From assembly GCA_035772405.1 (NCBI GenBank), contig JAYKKM010000264.1, positions 847,001-911,000 of the forward strand: a stretch of 64,000 nucleotides of DNA, written 5' to 3'. This document shows positions 44,295 through 55,550 of this stretch, in pieces (position 1 is the first letter of the stretch; every line of letters begins with the position of its first letter). A program made the translations under genes and the position numbers. The notes beneath the pieces were generated by a model, which made no database searches, was not told where the DNA came from, and saw nothing but the letters and a program-made list of their open reading frames with translations. The DNA is from Chrysogorgia sp. JL179-B06. Taxonomy: Eukaryota; Cnidaria; Anthozoa; Scleralcyonacea; Chrysogorgiidae.

Positions 44295-45118
44295 AGTGTA
44301 TATGAAATTAAATTTATATTGCTTCATTTCAAAGAGCATGAAAAATTAGGACGATATGCTGTTTTCCGTTCCTTGATAACTTTTCTAGTTCCGGAATTAT
44401 AAAGATTTAAAGATGTCAAAATCAAGGGAAAATATGGCAGAAACAAATTGCTGATTCAGCGCAAATTATGACGTCATACGGTTTGCAAGTTTGGTGAATG
44501 ATGAAATTAACTATATATATATATATATATATATCGGTTACTATGTGTCAGAATCCAATGAACCTTTGCACACTGATAGTGCAAGATTAAACACAGTTGA
44601 TAATGTCACTAATTTTGTTGTCAAGGTAACACTGTTGTACCCAGGCCCCTTGAACGGATTTTATAAAACACCTTCATACTCTGTCTTGATATGGATAGAA
44701 TAATATCAGACGTGTACTTGTCATACCTATGGATGCCTAGAATACATTTATACTATAATAATTTGAAAGTTATACCCCCAGTGATAAATACATTGTGTTT
44801 TATAAAATCCGTGCAAGGGGCCTGGGTACAACAGTGTTACCTTGACAACAAAAATAGTGAAATTATCAATTGTGTTTCATCTGTGTGCAACGGTTCATCT
44901 GACTCTAACACATAGTGACTGAGCTTTAGTTCATTTAAACATTTACCAAACTAACATGCAAACCATACGACGTCGCCATATTTTCCCTTGATTTTGGCAT
45001 TTTAAATCTTTATAACTCTGGAACTAGAAAATATATCAAGGAACGGTAAACATCATATCGTTATACTTTTTAATGCTCTTTCAAATGAAGCAATAAACAA
45101 ATTCATGTCATATACACT
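44295..45118. mobile_element. TTAA-flanked foldback element 3
   Basis: The left end AGTGTATATGAAATT and the right end (CATGTCATATACACT) are flanked by TTAA (44291-44294 and 45119-45122). The arms mirror over about 400 bp, for example TTGATTTTGGCATTTTAAATC, GGCCCCTTGAACGGATTTTA / TAAAATCCGTGCAAGGGGCC and GTAACACTGTTGTACCCAGG. It has TGACGTCA at 44469-44476 and a short (AT)n at 44511-44534. No coding capacity is evident. Confidence 0.85.
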
Positions 45119-46317
45119 TTAATTACCCGATCTTCTAAGTGTAAACAATGCTCGGCTTCTGCTGAAGCGGTACATTTTGAAAATTGTATTAAACCAAAGA
45201 GGCGCTTTTTAATAAGAGATAAGCCTGGATACCGCAGTACGCCCAATCTCCTCCACTAAATGTCCTTCTTTTATCGTCATGGCATCCAATTTTTTTCTAT
45301 ATCGCCGCTGTCCCAATCTTATCAAATAGTGGTAAGGGATTATATATAATTCATTTTTAAAACGTTGCGGATGCCCCCTGCCCCCGCCTTGTACGCCTAT
45401 GAAGGCACTCTGAATTATGTAGACGAACGAACATCACTTCATGATATACAGTTTTACAATGATAACCGTGAAGAAGCGAAGAAAAGGGGGATAAGATCGA
45501 CATGTTGAATTTGTAGAACAAAAACGCGCTAAGTGCGCGCCCTCGAATAGGTCTGTGGTATACCCTAAGCACTTCAAATACAACGATTTTACTCAGCGAT
45601 ACGTAAATGTAGGAGAAGAAGTAGATCCCACAAACCGGTGGTTGAATAGAGTTGAGGTCATAGTAATTGTCTTTCCAACAATTTATAAAGCGGTAGATGT
45701 TCCGGTTAAGGAACAGCGTGCGAAACATCTTGAGGAATAGCGTGCGTTGGAACGAACTTTGATTACTAGAAGGCAGAAATCAAAAGCAATGTTACTTAGC
45801 ACGTAGGGCTGACCTCACTCTCCACAGATCTCATTTGCAGTAGACCAAGGTACTTACAAAGCACAGGGCCGTACATAGCGGGGGGCAGCAGGGGCAACTG
45901 CCCCCCCCCCCCCCCCCCAGAAAAAAAAAGATATGTTTTTTTTATAAGGTTGATTATCAATTTATTATAGGTATTCAGACAATTATTTAATTTAAGTGCT
46001 GAAATGTGACGTAAACATAAATAATTCGTCTTGAAAATTTCAAATTTAAATGCATATTTTGGTTTCAACTTATGCTTCTTAATATGCTGACCATGCAGCC
46101 ATTTTGATTCAAGAGCGAACCGGCGACCGTGCGGTATAAATAACCGCGTCTGCATGGTTGTTTTGATATTAAACTTACTAGAAATACGTATACGCAACAA
46201 CCCCTCGCCCAATTGCTGTTTGAAGCTTAAAGTACAGTACTTATTTTAGTTCTAAATTACCTGAATTAGATAATAGCCACTTCATTTGCCAAACTACAGT
46301 AAATAAATTTTCAGTGG
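45119..46317. other. No confident gene; homopolymer tracts
   Basis: An 18-nt poly-C run (45901-45918) is followed by poly-A (45921-45929) within GGGGCAACTGCCCCC-type sequence. Frames at 45357-45728 (minus), 45555-45740 (plus) and 45796-46212 (minus) show no family resemblance or splice support, so none is called. Confidence 0.4.
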
Positions 46318-46560
46318 ACAATATCTCTCAGAGCTTTGTATTGTCTGAATTTAATTGTTTCATAGGACATCAAAATAAATACATGCAGCCCAATTAAACT
46401 TTTTAATTTTTGAGTGCAGCAACAGAATTGTGGGGGTCTCCTGATGTTTCTATCATCAATCACCAAGAAAGACGTACTTTTATCACAATATTGATGACTC
46501 ACGAAATAATCAATGCAGTATTGTGTGTATGGACACCAAAGGCTGTTGAAGGAAGAAAGG
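46318..46560. repeat. Dispersed repeat, copy of 53.85-53.92 and 54.18-54.28 kb
   Basis: ATCTCTCAGAGCTTT, TTGTCTGAATTTAATTGTTTC and ATCAAWATAAATACATGCAG match 53850-53925; the continuation (CACCAAGAAAGACGTACTT etc.) matches 54180-54280. There the same sequence is interrupted by a LINE tail. Confidence 0.65.
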
Positions 46561-46569
46561 GCATCTCTA

Positions 46570-47137
46570 TCATACAATGAGTGTCCTTTAAAAAAATCAA
46601 ATGCGTTCAAATGTCGACGGATGGCATGCATATATTGCAAATGTATAGGGGTACATTCAAATTAGATTTACTAAGACATATTAGGGATTCTACTCCAAGG
46701 TACAGTAAGTTCATAATTCTACCCACATTGGACTACTGTGATGTGGAGCTGGCAGGAATATGGATAACTAAATATTGATGGTCATAATCAGAGGTCTCTA
46801 TGCATGTCAGGGAAACTGATCTTTCCTTACATTGTGTAATGCTAGTTAGGAAATTCCATGGCATTTTAACATCATATCTACCAGTAAAGAGCTATTTTCC
46901 ATGTTTCAATTATTATTAAACTGTTCATACATGTTATAGCACCATTATCTATTGCTTTAATTGACAATATGTGAAGGATATACAACTTTTGAGTTAAAAT
47001 TAGTTTTTGTAACATTGTACTGTACATTTGTGAATATGTGTTGAAATTTGTAACAACTGTAATTTGTTAGAAAACAAGACCCCCATATATTGATACCAGT
47101 GTTAGCATTGAAGGGGCTATCCTGTATAAATATTATT

Positions 47138-47170
<33 letters not shown>
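46570..47170 (+). pseudogene. LINE C, 3' end fragment with (ATT)n tail
   Basis: The frame at 46581-46778 ends with KFIILPTLDYCDVELAG, resembling the ILPxLDYCDxxW motif downstream of the LINE RT domain. A following frame has RSLHVRETDLSLHCVMLVRK, matching the usual C-terminal segment. The non-coding 3' part ends GGGGCTATCCTGTATAAATA then (ATT)n at 47130-47170, a standard LINE 3' terminus. 5'-truncated and frame-broken. Confidence 0.6.
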
Positions 47171-47172
<2 letters not shown>

Positions 47173-47220
47173 ACTAATAATAATAATGCATCAACAATAA
47201 TACTAATAATAATAATGCCT
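47130..47220. repeat. ATT/AAT microsatellite
   Basis: TATTATTATT run followed by AATAATACTAATAATAATAATG units; the first part is the LINE tail. Confidence 0.9.
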
Positions 47221-47414
47221 AATGTAGATTGCAGATACCATATTTGCCATGTAACAAAGCATATATATATGGCATTGTGTACTATAGTATCTAAATTATA
47301 TCACCGTGCACATATATATTATAACCTATATTCAGCATGCCATGCCTACCCATGTGGGTGCCTGCGTCTATCTATATACAATCTATCACCTGAACATATC
47401 GCTATGTCCTCAAT

Positions 47415-47680
47415 ATGGATAGATTGTGTATATTGTATAGATTGCGTATAGATCGCGTAAATTGCGTAGATCGCGTGGACTGCATAGAATGCGTAGATTG
47501 CGTAGAACGCGTAAACTACATAGATAGCGTAGAGTGCATAGATTGTGTAGATCACGCGTAGATTGCGAAGATCGCGCGTAGATTGCGAAGATCGCGTAGC
47601 AGCATAGGTCGCAAATGCGTTAATTGCATACTGAGATCGCGTAGACAGCATAGATTGTGTAGATCGCGCGGACTTGGTAG
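47415..47680. repeat. Degenerate 9-bp tandem array (ATCGCGTAG-like)
   Basis: Around thirty diverged copies of a 9-bp unit (GATCGCGTA / GATTGCGTA / GATTGTGTA / GAACGCGTA). A 9-bp period keeps one minus-strand frame open, encoding YAI-like triplets (47346-47651); this is a repeat artefact. CpG pairs are dense compared with the surroundings. Confidence 0.9.
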
Positions 47681-48689
47681 ATTCGGGACATTATCAGACT
47701 CGTATTAAAACGCCACTGTAGACTAGGGTTGCTGTCACTTTTTCGATGATTATTATGGAAACCAGCTCACCAAAATCTGGTAAGTGACCAGGGCCATGCA
47801 TTTGGGTGGGGATTGTAACAGCAAACTTTCCGGGGGGGGGGGGGGGAAGTAAAAATGTAACACTGCACAAATGTTACAATCCACGCTATGTCCCGGCGGT
47901 CGGGGGGCCGTGGTTTCAATTGACTGGTGCATTAGTGTGTTAATGTTCGAGTGATCGCACATATATTATATTAATTTTACATTTGATTGTTTTTAAGAAA
48001 TGTAATAAAATCTATGTTCAACTATAATGTCCTTCAGAAGCACTTCAACAATCACAAGTGTATCTTAAATATATGTGGGACTGGCATTGCATGTGCAGTT
48101 CTATTCCAAGGACAAAAGTGTTTACACAGAAACACTTAGTGGAGGCCTAACATGTGTAGCAGGCCTAACATGTGTAGGTCTATAAACCTGTACAATGCAT
48201 GTTTACAACGAAACACTAATAAAATGTACAAATGCCCATACAAAAATTAAAAGCACAACATTTATGCATGCATTACAGTAAATTATATCACCACATAAAC
48301 ATAATCAAGATGAGCTGACACATCAATGCAATTATATCTAGTATTATAAAATAATCGGAAGTAAATGAGCGACAACACGCTGTCTGTTGAGCTCAAAAAC
48401 TGTGTAATTTCGACGTATTTTAAGTAGTTTAAATCACAAAAGGAATTCAAAGAATACCTGGATACAAGGCTAATCCAGGTACTAACACAAGAGAATGTTT
48501 TATTAAACTGCAACGTTGAGTGCATTTTCATCGCTAAAATCGCTAACGTGTTTTTAACAAAGGCTAGCAACGCTATAGCAACGCCACATATAACAGCTAA
48601 ATCTGCATTTCTCATGGCTTTATTGTTAATTTAATGGTGTTATATTATAAAAGAAATAAAAACCTAATTGTCTTGTGTGATTATCGAGT
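47681..48689. other. No confident gene; one low-support minus-strand frame
   Basis: A 15-nt poly-G run is at 47832-47846. A minus-strand frame from an ATG at 48615 starts MRNADLAVICGVAIALLAFV, hydrophobic enough for a signal anchor, and a possible donor AG|gtattc lies near 48455. There is no other support, so it is not called as a gene. Confidence 0.3.
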
Positions 48690-48891
48690 TATAATGGCAT
48701 GGGACGAGTCTTTCAGTTATCGCAAATACTTGCTGGACAATTTGGTGAACTACATCGTGTATTGACAGTCAATTTCCAGTCAAATGTTGTTAGTTAAGTT
48801 ACGTAATTGCAGCTTCATGCTTGTAAAGTTGTAAAAGGATTTGCTGTACAAGCTGTGTTAAGTTTTCAATGTTCATATACAACTCTGAGCT

Positions 48892-48960
48892 CCAGACAGG
48901 ACTCGAGCCCGCCAACCTTCTGAATGTTAACCAGATGCTCTAACCATTCAGTCACTGCAC
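48892..48960 (-). repeat. tRNA-related SINE head, minus strand
   Basis: On the minus strand the sequence has an A-box-like TGAATGGTTAGAGCATC, an anticodon-arm-like CTGGTTAACATTCAG and a B-box GGGCTCGAGTCCTG. This order and spacing (about 70 nt) is tRNA-like. The diverged second copy at 49144-49210 in the opposite orientation and shared flanks indicate a SINE, not a working tRNA gene. Confidence 0.6.
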
Positions 48961-49143
48961 TCATATGGCGGCAGAGCAAGGTTAAATACGATATTTAAAC
49001 CTGGGACGAGTCTTGCCTTTATCACAAGTACTTTTTGGACTACAAGTCGTGTTGCGACAGTCAATTTCCAGTCAAATGTTGTTAGTTAAGTTAGGAAGTT
49101 GCAGCTTGATGCTTGTAAAGTTTAAAGGTTTTGCTGTGCAAAA

Positions 49144-49210
49144 TGGTTGTCTCTATGGTTAGAGCGTGTGGCTAGCATTCAGAAGGTTTGCAGGATCGAG
49201 TCATGTCTGG
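49144..49210 (+). repeat. tRNA-related SINE head, plus strand
   Basis: GGTTGTCTCTATGGTTAGAGCG (A box), TGGCTAGCATTCAGA (anticodon-arm-like) and GGATCGAGTCATGTC (decayed B box). It shares TTCAGAAGGTT, GTCTGG and the downstream TTAACACAGCTTG with the minus-strand copy. Confidence 0.6.
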
Positions 49211-49611
49211 GGCTCAGAGTTTTTCTGTGTATTGACAGCTTAACACAGCTTGCACAGCAAAACTTTTACAACTCTTAGCTGCAGCTACCTAACTTAACTA
49301 ACAACATTTTACTGGAAATTGACTGTCACAACACGGGCAAGACTCGTCCCAGATATAAATACCGTATTTAACCTTGCTCTGCTATCTTTTTGAAATATAG
49401 AATCCCGTAAATGGCATTTCCTGCATTTTGAGCGGTGATTTTTCAGCTCAGAAGTTTATAAAATTTCATATATTGGACCGTTTCGCTTTATTGCAAAGAA
49501 AAATCAGGCTTCTGCACGCAGGCTAGCCCGCCCTCAGCCCAATGCAGAACGCCTGACACGCAGACAAAATTTTAATGTAAACAGTAAACACGGCTATGAT
49601 ATTTTTTAATG

Positions 49612-50112
49612 TCTGTTTGATCGAAGGTCTTCGTGTGTCAAAACTTTTATAAAAATCAACGGCAAAGGTATACGAAACATATCTTTTACGAAATTTTATC
49701 GGTTTAATGGACATAAAAGCATCGAATCACCGGGTATTCGAATACATCTTGAAGCCATGTCCTTTGATTTTAAAGACGAGTTTTCGGTACTTTACTCGCT
49801 TACGCATTTTCTCATATAACATCAGATCTTCATATTTTAAGTAGACGAAAGTCGAAGTGATAATTTCGATATAGAATATATATTACGGAGTTTCTCGCGA
49901 TAAATGTCAACACAGCATAGTAATATTTCCCTGTCCTTCGGGGCTGTCCATTCCGTCTTCATGATTGATCTCTCATCTGGGTTTCTCTCATCTTGGAGAG
50001 AATCTTCGCCATAGTTTGTGGGTTTACAGGTCTCGGTAAACTTTTTCAACTGCGATTCATTGCCAATAAAACGAAAGAAATACGAATGGCCAAGATCCGG
50101 TATAATCGGCAT
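49612..50112 (-). repeat. Inverted copy of the 4.2-4.56 kb repeat with a conserved peptide fragment
   Basis: 49612-49920 is the inverted partner of 4172-4560. The adjacent 49975-50112, on the minus strand, encodes FRFIGNESQLKKFTETCKP and then DSLQDERNPDERS. This closely matches the plus-strand fragment at 811-925 in the first TIR element (FRFIANESLLEKFTETCKP). A shared coding or formerly coding segment inside a repeat family is possible. No domain is recognised. Confidence 0.5.
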
Positions 50113-51676
50113 TGGTCGCTGTCCAACAAGGAGATTTTTCTAGTTGATATTTAGAGTCGAAAACGGTTTTCTAAGCAGTTCACAAACAAGGAGTGTTTGG
50201 ACCGAATCAGAGCACGTTGATGCCATGATAAATCAAGGAAACGACGTGCTATCAGGCTATGGTCATGCTCATCCAAAATAGCATGACCAGCTTGTCCAAA
50301 ATAGGCAAACTGAGCATGCGTTAAGTGCGGTCAACCAATAATATTTCAAGAATAAGCATGACTGTTCATATGACTTGGGCCAGGACTTAGCCTTTCCAAC
50401 TCGGGCCGGTTCGGCCAGGCTGAACAAAAGAGCCTGGGAACGAAGAAGGCGGATGGCCGGATACGGAGCGTCTGCCCAGGCTAGTGATAAGGAAAAACCC
50501 AGAATATTCGTGTAATATGCGTGAACTATTACTTGTGCTCTTCAAAATGCGAACGACTTCAAAGTTCAAAGGAGAGATTTCAAATAAAGTAAATAAAATC
50601 AAACAAAACTATATATGTTCTGGAAAGGAATGTTCATGCTGAGCATGACCGATAGCTTCGCCACTGGCTGTAACTACCTAACTTAACTAAGAATAAGACA
50701 GGGGAGGGGTAGGGCATTATAGACATGTATCATTTTAATTTCTCAAAGGCGTTTTTCAACCCAATGAACATTTTTTTATCATAACAATGCGTTCCTAACG
50801 CGTTGCTAACGCGTTGTAATTTTTCAAGGGCGTTTTTCAACCCAATGAACATTTTTTATCATTACAAGGCGTTGCTAACGCCGTTGCTAGGGAAAAATAT
50901 TTCAATTCACTTCAGAAAACATCCCTAAAATCACACTTTTAGTCAGATACATCAAAATAAAGAGTAGGACACATCAAAATAAAGCTAATGATTTGGAGAT
51001 TTTAACAAAGTAGTTTTTAACATTTTAAAATTTTCTGGATTTTTTATGAATTTTGTGTTGAAGACCAACTATGGTACCCAAGGGCACTTTTTTCCCGAAT
51101 TGGTTTGAACAACTTGCCTTTTGTGGCATGTTGTTACTTTCAGTGAGAGGGATTGTTTAACATGAGATTTGACAAAAATCGTTACCATGGCAACCGTGCC
51201 ACACCCTAAAACCACTGTTATACTGCTATTGCGCCAACAGCTGTAACTCTTTATTGAAGCAAACTTTTACCCCCAAATTTTGGTAGCATATTCTACACAA
51301 GTATATCTGTGATATGACCCTAAAACCTTGGCAACCCATATTTAATTTGTCCTTACATTTGCAAGAAGATTTGTATCATAATCAATTTCCGGCAAACCCA
51401 CAAGTACACAAGGTAAAGGTTAGTTGATAGATTGTAATATATAACTTACTTTTAGCCTGATATCATAGAACTATTGTTGGTCAAAAACAATACCAAAACT
51501 CATTTGCTTATGTTTAGTGGTTTGGACATAGGAAGTGTTAAGCTATGGGGCATGCCGCAAAAATCTGATCTTTAAGAAAAATGGGTTCAAACTTTATGAA
51601 TGTCTTTACACAGCTACAACATGACATATAGAGCTACCATAGGTAACTAAAACAGCCCTGTACCATAGGTTGGTCC
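50113..51676. other. No gene; short direct repeats
   Basis: A block TCAAGGGCGTTTTTCAACCC with AATGAACATTTTTTATCAT occurs at about 50741-50782 and 50822-50862, followed by GCGTTGCTAACGC words. AGCATGACC / GGTCATGCT words recur in 50255-50650. No terminal repeat of the neighbouring Mutator-like transposon could be fixed. Confidence 0.45.
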
Positions 51677-53491
51677 CTAAGATTGTTTCTTTTTGTCTTC
51701 CTTCTTCTTTTTTTGTTCTCTGAGCACCTTTCTCCTCTTTCGTGTCGTTTCTTTCTCTTGGTACTCTGCGACGTAAAGGCGTTTCTTATCAATAACCTGA
51801 CATCCCTTTGCTGTGTATATCCCAGGTGTAATCCCAAGAGACTCATACAATTGCAAGACAGTTTGAGAACCCATATTAAAATGAGCAACAGCATCAAATA
51901 GACCCAACTCCAGAACATTTTTCTCAACAAATACCTCTTTGGGTACTCTTTGCCAGATCAAGCCATTCAGACTTTCATTCTGATTCTGGGTTTTTCCATG
52001 GAGGCACTTTTCAAGTAGCCCATCGTCACTCAGCCTTTGGTATATTGGTTTTACTTTTGCAATGCTAGAAAGAGGAAGGCTAGAACCATGTTTGTAATTG
52101 TTTCTGTCTTATTGATACCTACACCAACTATCAGGGCCAACATGACAGTGCTGATGAAGCGGACGTGACTCACTTGAAGCACAATGGAAAAAACTTGCTA
52201 GAACTGCCTTCTTCATTGTTTGCAGGTTTCCAACATTAGCCCTAATGGCAATGCCATAGTAGTTCTGCAATTTATCTATCATAACATCAGTTAATTTGCC
52301 TTTTCCTCCAAGACCAGGATTATCTTTCTTCAATTTCCTTAGCGCTGTACCGACTCGCTTCTGGACATGTCCAATACATTCTTGTTTGACAACTTCAATC
52401 CCATCTGCTTCATATACATATTTAATTTTCTGATGTGTCTTGCTATCACCATCGCCATAAAGCTCAGAATACCTGAGTTTATGTGTCTCTACTGAACGCC
52501 TAAACATTCGGTCAGCGCCTTCAGGTTCCATGGCTGGTGCAGATCCCTTGAAATTTGCTTTGCAATTATTATGATCTGCTCTCCACAAACGATACTCCTC
52601 ACTTTCCTTGTCAAGGTGGGAATGCAGTTGACATTGTTTGCAGGATCGGGTCAAAGCTTTAGTATCCAAAGCTTTGCCGGTTTCGATGGAAATTATGATA
52701 ACACAACCATTCAGGGAGGAAAAACCACGTCTCTGCCAAGTTCCATCACACGACACAGGATAATCGATTACATTATTTTCCTCAGTATTCTTAGAATTTC
52801 TAATTTCAGTAACAGCATCTGCCATACTTTTCTTTGCAATTGTTCTATTCTTTTTGTCATGGTCTTGCTACTTTTCGAGAATGGTTTTGCTGCTGAAAGT
52901 GGTGGCATGTTCATTAGGGTGCAAATTTATTTGCACCACTGTAGCCCTTTTCCTAAGGACCTCATTAAATACACCAAGCGGCTATTCACTTCAAAGCTGT
53001 TAGTTTGCTTCTTGGATGTATGGAAGTCATTTCTCCATCCACAATTCTGGCAAAAAAAACTCGCAACTCTGATGCACAGCCTTTCCTATGTAAGTGATTC
53101 TCCACGAGTGCTAAAGTGAAACTTCCACAATCAGCACATCTCAGCGATGAGAATACACTTCCAAGAATTTCCATATCCACAAACCTATATCCTGTAGTAT
53201 ATACACCATTCGCTGCTTCGTGTTCACAGGTTCCTTCTTGCGGTATTTCCTCCGTTGTAGACGCTGACGCGAGTTTTCTAGCAGAGACAGTGGAAACATT
53301 ATAACTCACACCACTTTGGTTGTTGCTCGCACTAGTCGAAGCACATCCTTCCTCGCTGACTTCACTCCCGGTCGTCTTTGCGCTCGGTTCACGAACTGAT
53401 TCCCCGTAAACTGTCTCTTTTTACGTCTCAACGTGCGTTGCTTGGGCATTACTGAATGTATAAATAACTCAAACTCAAATAATTCTTCCAA
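51677..53491 (-). pseudogene. Mutator-like transposase, decayed
   Basis: In order on the minus strand: a basic N-terminus (53491-53306, PKQRTLRRKKRQFTGNQF); after a frame change YRFVDMEILGSVFSSLRCAD (52986-53309); SRLVYLMRSLGKG, a TAA, CTLMNMPPL and a frameshift; then the core (52825-52109) with YPVSCDGTWQRRGFSSLNG (first catalytic Asp), KGSAPAMEPEGADRMFRRSV, YGDGDSKTHQKI (second Asp), IGHVQKRVGTALRKLKKDN, GLGGKGKLTDVMIDKLQNYY and GPDSWCRYQ. A TAA follows, with the same frame resuming as KVKPIYQRLSDDGLL, LHGKTQNQNESLNGLIWQRV and FDAVAHFNMGS, and a Lys-rich C-terminus (51961-51677). The order fits the metazoan Mutator-like transposase family, which cuts and pastes with an 8-10 bp target duplication. 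Almost the whole protein is present but with at least two stops and two frameshifts. Element termini were not found. Confidence 0.85.
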
Positions 53492-53924
53492 ATATTAACT
53501 TTAGATTCTTCTCAATAGACGAAAACATGAAATGCAAAATCAAATCATCTTTCCGGTCAAAGGTTGCCAGCGGCAACGCCCTGTATTTTCATGTAATCTT
53601 CCACATAATGTACCGAAACATGGGGGTCTATATTTCAGCCTTAAAAATTATTTTTTACTCAATTTTTCGGACGATTTTCTCAATAAAACAGCATCTAAAC
53701 AAACGGTTGCCCTAGCAACCATAGGGTATACCTCAGAAACATGCACAAAAGTCATCGAAGTTTTAATTTTTGTTGATAAAATTAGCTCAGGCCTCAATCA
53801 AGAGTAATTTACGATAACCCATTAATTTACCAATCTGAATGGATTTTATCTCTGAGAGCCCTTAAACTATCCATCCTGTGTTGTCTGAGTTTCGTTGTTT
53901 CATAAGATATCAAACTATATGCAC
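53492..53924. other. Flank of the transposase and dispersed repeat
   Basis: 53850-53924 is a copy of the 46.3 kb repeat (GTTGTCTGAGTTTCGTTGTTTC). The rest has no supported gene; the words GGTTGCCAGCGGCAACGCC and GGTTGCCCTAGCAACCAT are short palindromes. Confidence 0.45.
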
Positions 53925-54129
53925 CAAGGCTCTGAAATGACCTACCCTGGGAAATTCGGTTTTCTGCATTTGTTGACATTTTTAAAAGCTCTTAAATTAA
54001 GGGTTATTTATTATCTATTTCCTTTTTAAATATTCTTACTGATTTTATTCTACTTTTATTTTTTTTGTAATTCTTGAACATTACAGTTGTAAGGACATTG
54101 ACAATATTGTACGGATGCACAAGAAATAA

Positions 54130-54165
<36 letters not shown>

Positions 54166-54170
54166 TTATT
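53925..54170 (+). mobile_element. LINE D 3' tail, inserted in the dispersed repeat
   Basis: It starts with a frame reading NDLPWEIRFSAFVDIFKSS, the typical C-terminus of CR1/L2-type proteins (LWNxLPxxIRxxxxxxxFK). A 3' untranslated part and a (TTA)n tail at 54130-54165 follow. The repeat continues on the other side at about 54178, so the insertion boundaries are bracketed by comparison with 46.3-46.5 kb. Severe 5' truncation is normal for LINEs. Confidence 0.65.
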
Positions 54171-55184
54171 AACTAAATAGCCCAAAGTGTTTAATTTTTT
54201 TAGTGTGGTACCTGTGTTACTACCATCGGTCACTAAGAAAGAACTAACTTGTCACCAAAAGCTCAATGCATAAGAAACCATGGTGTATGATGTATAATGA
54301 ACTTTGTCAGCTACGGTTCATACCATACCCCATATCCCTAGCATATCCCTAGCAATGGTGCATATACTAATTTATTATTAATATATAAATATTTTATTCT
54401 GCTGGAAGACCTCCATTGCTTTCATAATTTTAATTAACAAACAATGTATTTCAATGGTAATTAACACAAAAAATAAGAGAATAAGATTAAATAATCAATA
54501 ATAACGGATAAACAGTTTGAACAAGACAGATTGTGTGTTTTGGTACTGACAAGCTAAGGTAGATGAAATTATTAAAATAATTTTGAGTGCATAAGCTACA
54601 TAGCATGTGTTGTAGCAGGTTTTGCTACAAACATAATGTTAAACATTATTATAAATTATAGTTAATATTTGTTACTGTTCTTACATTTTCCTTAATTGAC
54701 TATTATGCGAAAACTTGATTTAATAAAGTGCCAACAGTTTGCCTGTTATGGATTTTGAAACCCTTCTGTTATAATCCCAACTGGTTATACAGCTAAATCA
54801 ATTAAGGTTTGTTCTCCGACAAAGCTAAAAGGTCAAAGCCAAGCGCGAGAAGTACGATGGGAATTACTATATTTAATTATTATTTCGCATACTGATACGC
54901 CTAAAGTTGAAATAACAAACCGAAATTGACTCCCTTGAGATTATTAATGCGAAACATGAATATTGACGTAACCTGCATGTACGCATCGCTATACAGTGTG
55001 TATATAAAAAAACGGAACCGGCATAAAATTAATTAACATTCCTTTCAAACAACTTACAGTATTGTAGTAGTTTGAAAGCCCTAGACACCTCTGAGCCAAT
55101 ATTACTTAATTTTATACCGATTCCGATATTTTTATACATACTGTATATACATTACGGTATTAAACACTCCCCTTACAAAAATTC
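54171..55184. other. No supported gene
   Basis: 54180-54280 is the continuation of the dispersed repeat. The remainder is AT-rich; a short hairpin GTAGCAGGTTTTGCTAC lies at 54613. No exon or element boundary is recognised. Confidence 0.4.
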
Positions 55185-55355
55185 CACATGATTTCACATA
55201 TGTTAAATTTCACACATGTGAATTTGAAACATGTGATATTGCACATGTTAAATTTTACATGTGAAGCTATGTGAAATTCAACATATGGGAAATGCAACAT
55301 ATTTCAAAATCACATGTTTGAAATTTAACATGTGTGAAATCACATCAATTACCAA
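55185..55355. repeat. Cluster of ACATGTG/CACATGT palindromic words
   Basis: Within about 170 bp, CACATGT, ACATGTG, CACATATG and TTCAACATATG variants recur roughly ten times, each followed by AAATTT- or GAAAT-like sequence. The segment can fold in many ways. It is not an evident array of fixed unit length. Confidence 0.7.
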
Positions 55356-55443
55356 TTTGAGCAAAATATATACACTATAGCTACACATGAAACCAAGTTT
55401 AAAAATATATTATTAAAAAAATATGTACTACAAGTAACTATTT

Positions 55444-55550
55444 AACAATTAGTCACCGAAGTCGAGGTGATTATCGGTGAATATTTACCGAGCCGCGAAG
55501 CGGCGAGGTAAATATAACGATAATCACCGAGACTGAGGTGACTAATTGTT
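55444..55550. repeat. Palindrome AACAATTAGTCACC...GGTGACTAATTGTT
   Basis: Arms of about 45 nt (AACAATTAGTCACC, GGTGATTATCG, TTTACC) pair through the centre GCCGCGAAGCGGC near 55497. It abuts the left end of the element at 55548. Confidence 0.85.

Larger units (their letters stand above)
48701..49350. repeat. Tandem and inverted repeat block containing two SINE heads
   Basis: The block GGGACGAGTCTTTCAGTTAT to GTCAATTTCCAGTCAAATG to GTTGTTAGTTAAGTTA occurs at 48701-48815 and 49003-49100 in direct orientation. It recurs inverted at 49295-49350 (TTAACTAACAACATTTTACTGGAAATTGACTG, then GACTCGTCCC). The SINE heads lie between the arms. Confidence 0.75.

Noticed and set aside
47346..47651. 101-codon YAI-repeat frame
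   Set aside because: A 9-bp tandem array keeps the frame open; no start or splice support.
48892..49210. Functional tRNA genes
   Set aside because: Acceptor stems do not pair convincingly and the two copies share flanks, so a SINE origin is more likely.
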